Positions 58,300-64,000 of a stretch of DNA of 64,000 nucleotides are shown here, in pieces. Source of the DNA: Shewanella benthica KT99 (GTDB lineage Bacteria > Pseudomonadota > Gammaproteobacteria > Enterobacterales > Shewanellaceae); the NCBI RefSeq assembly GCF_000172075.1, contig NZ_ABIC01000024.1, positions 1 to 64,000 on the forward strand, written 5' to 3'. Position 1 is the first letter of the stretch. Each line of letters begins with the position of its first letter. The notes beneath the pieces are model-generated. The model did no database searches. It was not told the DNA's origin and saw only the letters and a list, made by a program, of their open reading frames with translations. The position numbers and the translations under genes are program-made.

Positions 58300-59309
58300 G
58301 ATTTTATGACCTTAAATAATCCACCAATTGCAGATGCTAATTGTGGGCTTCGATTTGGATTACGTAGCTCAGTGAGGATCTGTGTTCGCAAGCTTGGTAT
58401 TGCCACAATATCGGCAAAAATTTGATTGAAAAAATGTTGTTTTTGGCCTGCCAGAGCTTCTAAGAAAATAATACGGCTTTGAGCATGTTTGAGTACAGTC
58501 CAGTTTCTGGCTGCTATGGTGATCAAGGCTTCTGCATCGAGTATACCTTGCTCTTGGATATGTGAAATCGCTTGCTGGGTTAATTCTTCATTCGATGCCA
58601 GTGCACGTAAAAAATAGAGCTTATTTTGCTTATCGGTACTGAGCAGTTGTTCAAAAACTCTGTTGGCGAGGCTTTTTTCAACAGTAAGATGCTCTAAACA
58701 TTGGCACAGGGCAATCTGAACTTCAATTGAGCCGTAGTCAAAGCTATTGATTAGCTGCTGGAGGTGATCGAGTTCGTTGGCTCTAACACAGATATCGGCA
58801 ATCCCTTGTAGACCGACTTGTTGCCATTTATCGGCTGAGACTTGTCCGCTGAGGTATTGGTACGCATACTCATATTGAGAAGAGACCTTACCATTAAGCT
58901 GCTTTCTCACCAGGGCATTAAACAGTGCCAGTTTTTCTGCCGATGGTGTAAAAGCGAAAGGATGATTAGCGAGTTTCTGCTGTTCTGCTTCAGTTAAATC
59001 TTTAGTTGGATCTCGTCCTAAAGCCTCTATGATCATCTTGATGAATTGTGTTCTGGGTGCGGGTGAAAGTAGGCCGCGTTCATCTAATGGTAATTTTAGA
59101 AACCAGATATAATGTTGCTGGCTCGCATCCCAAAATACGATGGCAAACTGGGCATGTCCCTGAATGGGATAGGGATAAGGTGATGCCAGATTCTCGAATT
59201 GGTGAAACGCCATCATATCGATGCTCTGCACTCTTCTGCCCATATCATAGACTTGAAACTGAGTATTTGCTGTCGATAAAAACTGGCTAAGGGTGGTGAT
59301 TTCTGTCAT
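58296..59309 (-). CDS. DUF3549 family protein
   Basis: The 337-aa cytoplasmic protein starts TEITTLSQFLSTANTQFQVY and contains WFLKLPLDERGLLSPAPRTQ, characteristic of DUF3549. The C-terminal two thirds look like helical HEAT-type repeats (LRALASNEELTQQAISHIQE). Function unknown. First gene of the operon with DUF3301. Confidence 0.82.
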   Translation of the reverse strand: MTEITTLSQFLSTANTQFQVYDMGRRVQSIDMMAFHQFENLASPYPYPIQGHAQFAIVFWDASQQHYIWFLKLPLDERGLLSPAPRTQFIKMIIEALGRDPTKDLTEAEQQKLANHPFAFTPSAEKLALFNALVRKQLNGKVSSQYEYAYQYLSGQVSADKWQQVGLQGIADICVRANELDHLQQLINSFDYGSIEVQIALCQCLEHLTVEKSLANRVFEQLLSTDKQNKLYFLRALASNEELTQQAISHIQEQGILDAEALITIAARNWTVLKHAQSRIIFLEALAGQKQHFFNQIFADIVAIPSLRTQILTELRNPNRSPQLASAIGGLFKVIKS

Positions 59310-59456
59310 TTTTCTGCCGTAACACTGAGATCCGTGATGTAATGGCGTCTAGTATAGGGTGAAGTGGCTTGAGATTGTATTATTTACAGATCTCAAATTT
59401 TAGAAGCGGGCATGGTTCGGCTTAATGTCTGCTTACGCTAAAAATAAGGTGACTAT

Positions 59457-59777
59457 GTGTTGTATATAAAAACGACTCAGAAGCTACAAGAGTTAGAAGA
59501 AGAATTAAAGCGTCGTTCTTTATGGAGTCTGGAAATGCCCTCAGCAGAAGCCATGGCCGATACATCACCTTTTAGCTGTGAAGCCATGTCTTTTGAAAGC
59601 TGGGTGCAGTTTATTTTTATTCCTAAAATGCGAGCTTTGATTGTCAGTAGGCAAGTGTTACCCAATAACATAGCCATCGCACCTATGGCACATCATGTAT
59701 GGAATGATGTAAAAGAGCGGCACATATTAATTATGATTTTTGATGATTTGGATAAATTTCTCAGTGAACCAAGATAA
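59457..59777 (+). CDS. yqcC: YqcC family protein (DUF446)
   Basis: The 106-aa protein has LEELEEELKRR-type start and FSCEAMSFESWVQFIFIPKM, the DUF446 signature. GTG 59457 with AAGGTG upstream. It overlaps the beginning of the truC frame and, as in E. coli, heads the yqcC-truC-yqcA group next to csrB. It may help TruC, by context only. Confidence 0.87.
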   Translation: MLYIKTTQKLQELEEELKRRSLWSLEMPSAEAMADTSPFSCEAMSFESWVQFIFIPKMRALIVSRQVLPNNIAIAPMAHHVWNDVKERHILIMIFDDLDKFLSEPR

Positions 59778-59799
59778 ACAAGACAAACAAGTGAGTGAT

Positions 59800-60618
59800 A
59801 TGACTCAGTTGCAACAAGTAGCAGATAATCTTGTTGGCGAAGAGACCATCGAGGAGACGCCCCCTGAGATTGAAATCTTATTTGAAGATGACGATATCGT
59901 TGCGATTCATAAACCTGCAGGTTTATTGGTGCATCGATCATATTTAGCTCGTCGGGAACGATTCTTTGCCATGCAATTGACTCGAGATAAAGTCGGTTGT
60001 CATGTTTTCCCCGTTCATCGGCTCGACAGGCCAACCTCTGGGGTATTGTTATTTGCTAAGAGCAGTGAGATGGCCAATACATTATGTGAGCAATTTGCCG
60101 ATAAGACCATTGAAAAGCATTATCTCGCCATAGTGCGTGGCAATATGCACGAAGCAGCCACCTTAGATTATCCATTGAAAGTAGAGCTCGATGATTTGGG
60201 TGATAAAAATGTCGCTGCGGATAAACCGGCTCAAGATGCCATGACTAGTTATCAGCCATTGTTAAATACTGAGATCCCTTTTTCTTCTGGTCGTTATGCT
60301 TCCAGTCGTTATGCACTGGTGAAGTTAACTCCTCATACGGGGCGTAAACATCAGCTGAGGCGACATATGGCGCATCTTAGACACCCAATCCTTGGTGATA
60401 CAACCCATGGAGATGGTAAGCAGAATAAGTTTTTCAGGGAGCATTTTTCGGTGAACAGGCTTTGGCTTATTGCTAAGCAACTCACTTTTAATCATCCCAG
60501 GACGGGAGAGCGTATGGTTATCGAAGCCGAATTAGAGCATCAATGGCTCGACCTATTCAAAGGTTTAGGTTGGGACGAAGAGACCTTGGCGTCAGAGGCT
60601 TCATCTCTGTTAGCTTAG
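59800..60618 (+). CDS. truC: tRNA pseudouridine(65) synthase TruC
   Basis: From ATG 59800 (MTQLQQVADNLVGEE) the product is 272 aa; the frame is open from 59740 within yqcC. It is an RluA-type synthase with catalytic Asp in VFPVHRLDRPTSGVLLFA, plus FEDDDIVAIHKPAGLLVH and LTPHTGRKHQLRRHM. It modifies U65 of certain tRNAs. A ~70-aa longer tail-free form matches TruC rather than RluA/RluD. Co-transcribed with yqcC. Confidence 0.92.
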   Translation: MTQLQQVADNLVGEETIEETPPEIEILFEDDDIVAIHKPAGLLVHRSYLARRERFFAMQLTRDKVGCHVFPVHRLDRPTSGVLLFAKSSEMANTLCEQFADKTIEKHYLAIVRGNMHEAATLDYPLKVELDDLGDKNVAADKPAQDAMTSYQPLLNTEIPFSSGRYASSRYALVKLTPHTGRKHQLRRHMAHLRHPILGDTTHGDGKQNKFFREHFSVNRLWLIAKQLTFNHPRTGERMVIEAELEHQWLDLFKGLGWDEETLASEASSLLA

Positions 60619-60800
60619 CCAGTCTTATCCACAGGGATCACCAGCTCCTCCGACGTGGGAAGATCATGTTCTTGAACTTGTTCAGCAAGCTCAAAAGGAA
60701 TGTAGTTGGTCGTATGCTGTGAGGTGAAATAACGCATGCGTCTGATATGAGCAGAGCGGTGAACATGCTTTATGTGCTTGCGTCTACTGGAGTGGTGCAT
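60615..60800 (-). CDS. Small basic protein, unknown function
   Basis: The 61-aa ORF has a His/Arg-rich N-terminus (HHSSRRKHIKHVHRSAHIRR) and an acidic C-terminus. AAGG lies upstream of the ATG. It overlaps the end of truC convergently by 4 bp. It fills a gap otherwise empty, but without a recognised family this is only a plausible gene. Confidence 0.4.
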   Translation of the reverse strand: MHHSSRRKHIKHVHRSAHIRRMRYFTSQHTTNYIPFELAEQVQEHDLPTSEELVIPVDKTG

Positions 60801-60900
60801 CTTAAGGCCCTTGAAGATTCAGCCGAATAAGTTGGCATGAAGCTATCAATAAAGTATGTTTGAAGTATAAAACTAATTTAAACGCAGGGCGATCTGAAAC

Positions 60901-61374
60901 ATGAAAAAAGTGAATTTGATTTTTGGGACTGTCTACGGCAATGCACAGTTTGTTGCAGAGACCCTGTTTGGAGTGCTAAAGGAAGAAGGGAGGGAGGTGT
61001 CGCTGTTGATGCATGATCAACTGGACGGTTTTGTCCCTCCACAAGATGAGCTGTTATTGGTGATTTGTTCCACCACAGGTCAAGGTGATGTGCCTGAAGA
61101 TATACAGCCATGGTTTGAAAATTTAAAATCTACAGCACCATACATGCCCCAATTGAAATACGGGGTGATAGCCTTAGGCGATTCCAGCTATGAGACCTTT
61201 TGTGGAGCTGGGGTCAAGTTTGATAAACTGCTGACAGAATGTGGTGCTAAACGTATCGGTGAAATGCTGAAAATCGATGCATGTGAAACAATGGAACCTG
61301 AGGTGGAAGCGAAGGCATGGCTGCAAAGTTGGAACGCATTAATCGATACGGAAATTTCTATTTTTACTGCATGA
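60901..61374 (+). CDS. yqcA: Flavodoxin (YqcA/MioC-like)
   Basis: This is a 157-aa short-chain flavodoxin. The FMN-phosphate loop is the N-terminal FGTVYGNAQFVAE; CSTTGQGDVPEDI and GDSSYETFCGAGVKFD supply the other FMN loops. It carries electrons in the cytoplasm. It follows truC as E. coli yqcA does, although a small convergent ORF lies between. Confidence 0.88.
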   Translation: MKKVNLIFGTVYGNAQFVAETLFGVLKEEGREVSLLMHDQLDGFVPPQDELLLVICSTTGQGDVPEDIQPWFENLKSTAPYMPQLKYGVIALGDSSYETFCGAGVKFDKLLTECGAKRIGEMLKIDACETMEPEVEAKAWLQSWNALIDTEISIFTA

Positions 61375-61557
61375 TTTAATGACAGATGCAGATAATATCT
61401 TAGATTTCAATGCATGCCTGATTCGGCTCAGGAACAGCGTAAAGCTTACGTAGATTATTACAGCGATATATCGATACTCGTTCTTGATTTACAGGATAGT
61501 ATTTTGAAATTTCACTTTTAGATTTATGAATTAGTGTTACGAATTATAGGGGTAATA

Positions 61558-61680
61558 ATGGCAAGAAAAGTCTTGATAACAGACTGTGCCGATGCACAGG
61601 GACTGATTACAGAGATAACGGGTGTATGTTTTAAACATCAGCTTAATATCATTAAAAATCATGCTTATGTACCTCACTCA
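61558..61680 (+). pseudogene. purU 5' fragment (formyltetrahydrofolate deformylase)
   Basis: From ATG 61558 the frame reads ARKVLITDCADAQGLITEIT then CFKHQLNIIKN, the ACT-domain start of PurU. The similarity ends after about 34 codons and the frame runs into the IS1595-family element. The catalytic domain is missing. A good ribosome site (AGGGG) remains. Confidence 0.82.
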
Positions 61681-62471
61681 GTACGAATGTACAGGCGCAT
61701 GAATTATTGCCAGATTTAACCGCCTATTAGGGATTTCTTTTTCCATTTTTTTCGGTTAAACCGATAACAGAACTCACTAAGGTATTCGTGAAGGTATTTT
61801 CCCGAAACTCCATGAAATGTGCCGAGTAAAAAGGCTTTTAAGTTACCTATTGCAATATGAACCCAAGGCAACCATTCATCGACCAACTCACTCGGTGTAA
61901 CCCTAGCTTCATGCTGTTGAGTGTTATCTATGATATTCAAAGCGGCTAGTCCGTCAGTATGAACTTCTTGCTGTGCATTTAAGTGCCTAGCAACAAAATC
62001 GTTAACGGCTTCATGAAAAACACTGTCGACGGCCTGCATAGCGATAAATCCCGCGCGTTTCCCTTTGCTTTCAACAGCAATTAACACAGGCGTTACCCAG
62101 CGGCTCCACGTCCGCGTTTACCTTTTCTCTTTCCCCCCAACGAAGGCATCATCAATTTCAATGAGACCTGAAAGCCTATATAGACTGTCTCTATGACCCA
62201 TTGCCGTTCTCAACTTGCTCAATATTAAGCGTGCCGTTCGCCAATTAACCTCAATGAGTTTACTGAGTCTCAATGCTGAAATGCTGCCTTTATCTGAGCC
62301 GAGAAAGTAGATGGCCCAAAACCACTTCGCTAAGGGAATACGGCTACCATGGAATACAGTATCTGCGGTGACAGATGTTTGTTTATGACACTGACTACAT
62401 TCATAGACATCACGAGTAGTGAGCTGATAACTATGCTCACAACTGCACCTAGGACAAATAAAACCAGTAGG

Positions 62472-62481
62472 CCATCTGATG
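62472..62481. repeat. Target site duplication, left
   Basis: CCATCTGATG directly before the ISAs1-family end CACGGC. The same 10-mer follows the other end at 63571-63580. Confidence 0.95.
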
Positions 62482-63570
62482 CACGGCAAGATCATTATAA
62501 ATTGAACTTTATGCTCAAGTAGCGATCAGATCACCAAATACTCTTTTTTGGTGATGTTAATGACTGCTACTTTTTTAAAACATTTTGATTCGATTGCGGA
62601 TCCCCGTATCGAGCGTTGTAAAAAACATAACTTATTAGATATTATTTTATTCGCTATAAGTGCGGTTATGTCAGGCTCTGAAGGATGGGAAGACATTGAA
62701 AACTTTGGACATCTAAAGCTTGATTGGCTTCGTCAGTATCGTCCTTTTAAAGCAGGTATTCCTCGGCATGACACTATTGCCCGTGTTATCTGCCGATTAA
62801 AAGCGGATGAAATAGAGAAAGCTTTTCAAGCTTGGATTTCTTCTCTCCTAGAAGGTACTGGTTGCGATGTCATTGCCATTGACGGCAAAACTGCACTTCA
62901 TACTGTGAGCGCCTGGAGTTGTCAGCATCATCACGCTCGATGCTATGGGATGTCAAAAAGAGATAGCAAAGCTAATCGTTAAGCAAAAGGCTGATTATAT
63001 TCTAGCGCTTAAAGGTCATCATTCTGGTCTACAGGGTGAATTAGAAGCTTGGTGGCACAAGTGCCAGCGTGAAGGTTTTACAGCCGATAATTTTGATGAA
63101 CATACGACCATAGACAGCGGTCACGGGCGAATTGAAACAAGACGTTGTCAGCAAGTGCTGGTTAGTAAAAGTTGGTTAAATAGTAAATATCAGTGGGTTG
63201 GCTTAAAAAGCATTATCAAAGTGACATCAGACGTACATGAAAAAACGACAGGTAAAGAGACCACTGAAACACGTTGGTACATTAGCTCATTAGATTTAAA
63301 TGCAGAGCAGGCGTTATCTTCTGTGCGAAATCACTGGCAAGTAGAAAGTATGCATTGGGTGTTAGAGATGACATTCAGAGAAGATGGATCACGGTTCCGT
63401 AAAGGCCGAGGTCCGCTTGTTTTTAATGTGATGAGAAAAATAGCAATGACTTTGTTCAAGCAAGACCAGACAAAACGCGCGAGTATAGTGGCTAAAAAGA
63501 AGATGGCAGGGTTGGACGACGAGTATCGCTCAACCCTGTTAGAGTCAGGGATTAAAATGCGCTAGCCGTG
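62482..63570 (+). mobile_element. ISAs1-family element, copy 2
   Basis: The 1089-bp element has ends CACGGCAAG and CTAGCCGTG and perfect 10-bp flanking duplications. It is inserted in the IS1595-family transposase. It shares ends and most of the sequence with copy 1 (51183-52035), at a few percent divergence, and is longer by 145 bp and 91 bp segments. It is itself shorter than a full ISAs1 element. Confidence 0.92.
62548..63565 (+). pseudogene. ISAs1-family transposase, copy 2, internally deleted
   Basis: The first frame (TATFLKHFDSIADPRIERCK ... VIAIDGKTALHTVSAWSCQ) contains the first catalytic Asp. About 40 residues are then missing and the frame changes to DAMGCQKEIAKLIVKQKADY, continuing to the normal C-terminus at 63565. 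Thus it is inactive unless helped in trans. Confidence 0.88.
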
Positions 63571-63580
63571 CCATCTGATG
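63571..63580. repeat. Target site duplication, right
   Basis: CCATCTGATG directly after the ISAs1-family end GCCGTG, matching the left copy exactly. Confidence 0.95.
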
Positions 63581-63850
63581 TGCTTTAGGTGGTTTAAACA
63601 ATCAATTTCAGAACCAAACTGGCGTTGCCATTCAAAAAAACTAGCTTCAGGCGTTTTCATCGTCAATCTCACTTCTAGTCGTGATTTATACAATAAGAAT
63701 AGACTGAAACTGACTCATATGCAGAGGCATGTAAAGATATGTATGACAATAAGAAGATCCAATGACTCCATGATTTCGTCTCATAGAATAGCGCAGCCGG
63801 CTGTGAACAGCTCCCCGGAGGCCCAGACTTTAATTTATAAGATGATCAAG

Positions 63851-64000
63851 TCAGGTGTTCGAGCAACTCCATCGGTGAACTGATCACCGCCTTAGGGTTC
63901 GCTTGGCTCAATTTGGCCTTGTCATGGGCACCATAATCTACGCCTATGGCATGGATCCCCGCGTTATTTGCCATGTTAAGATCATGAATTGAATCGCCAA
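63851..64000 (-). CDS. HAD-family phosphatase, C-terminal part (cut by window edge)
   Basis: The minus-strand frame runs in from the window end: GDSIHDLNMANNAGIHAIGV followed by DYGAHDKAKL and a stop at 63851-63853. The GDSxxD motif is HAD motif IV and the following GVxxGxH loop fits phosphoglycolate-phosphatase-like enzymes. Only about 50 residues are visible. Substrate unknown. Confidence 0.8.

Larger units (their letters stand above)
61716..63660 (-). pseudogene. IS1595-family transposase, interrupted and frameshifted
   Basis: The N-terminus is at 63660-63571 (MKTPEASFFEWQRQFGSEID ... HLKHIRW) and continues across the inserted IS at 62481 with PTGFICPRCSCEHSYQLTTR and CSQCHKQ (zinc finger). 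LIEIDDAFVGGKEKR carries the first Asp of the catalytic site and then the frame is lost near 62110. The rest (VHTDGLAALNIID, LPWVHIAIGNLKAFLLGTFH) is in another frame to 61716. Both the insertion and the frameshift inactivate it. Confidence 0.88.
61660..63690 (-). mobile_element. IS1595-family element interrupted by an ISAs1-family copy
   Basis: The transposase gene runs on the minus strand from ATG 63660 to 61716 with a 1.1-kb ISAs1-family insertion. The outer IS ends could not be fixed; limits are estimates from the end of purU homology and the transposase start. Confidence 0.6.

Noticed and set aside
61534-61719. 61-codon frame from TTG 61534 as an intact small gene
   Set aside because: Its core is the N-terminus of PurU; the end is IS sequence, so it is a truncated purU rather than a gene of its own.
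1-64000. CRISPR array, rRNA or tRNA genes
   Set aside because: No regularly spaced repeats were seen, and no sequence with a CCA-ended cloverleaf or rRNA signature was noticed by eye.

Overview
The window reads as a chromosome segment of a marine, EPA-producing Shewanella. This rests on a complete pfa polyunsaturated fatty acid synthase locus (pfaE divergent from pfaR-pfaA-pfaB-pfaC, then pfaD), a CCGSCS-motif peptide, a GlyGly-CTERM protein and the gene neighbourhood queF/syd ... csrB ... yqcC-truC-yqcA. The species cannot be fixed from the sequence alone.

Layout. 1-5.1 kb is a phosphate-starvation block: porin, phoB, phoR and pstS, with Pho boxes before the porin, phoB and pstS, and a TIR-bounded non-coding element between phoR and pstS. 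5.4-14.4 kb holds an M9-like lipoprotein peptidase, an M1 aminopeptidase, an NYN protein, a GNAT enzyme with an internal duplication, a PhoQ/PhoP-type two-component system with a PepSY protein, and a GlyGly-CTERM protein. Two related non-coding stretches (about 5.2-5.4 and 8.4-8.6 kb) look like paralogous small RNAs or leader modules. 14.5-24.1 kb has a Fur-box TonB receptor, an unusual run of broken genes (M20 peptidase, LysR regulator, penicillin acylase) and an 8-oxoguanine-deaminase-type amidohydrolase. 24.1-27.3 kb is an accessory patch with REP-like palindromes, remnants and unknown genes.

27.3-45.9 kb is the pfaR-A-B-C-D cluster on the minus strand. R, A, B and C are joined by 1-nt stop/start overlaps, and PfaA has four tandem ACPs. 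A 14-bp word recurs in linkers of PfaA and PfaC in both orientations. 45.9-49.5 kb, between pfaR and pfaE, contains an EF-G fragment, a broken cupin gene and a module of thioredoxin-like protein, permease, SigZ-like sigma factor and CCGSCS peptide. pfaE (49.6-50.5 kb) supplies the phosphopantetheinyl transferase that activates the PfaA ACPs.

50.5-52.0 kb is a porin gene fragment next to a deletion-derivative ISAs1-family element. 52.5-61.4 kb is conserved core: queF, syd, small conserved genes, a CsrB-type RNA (GGA-rich, with a UvrY-type palindrome upstream and a strong terminator), yqcC, truC and a flavodoxin. 61.5-63.7 kb is a nested IS: an ISAs1-family copy with a perfect 10-bp target duplication inside an IS1595-family transposase, beside a truncated purU. 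The window ends inside a HAD hydrolase gene.
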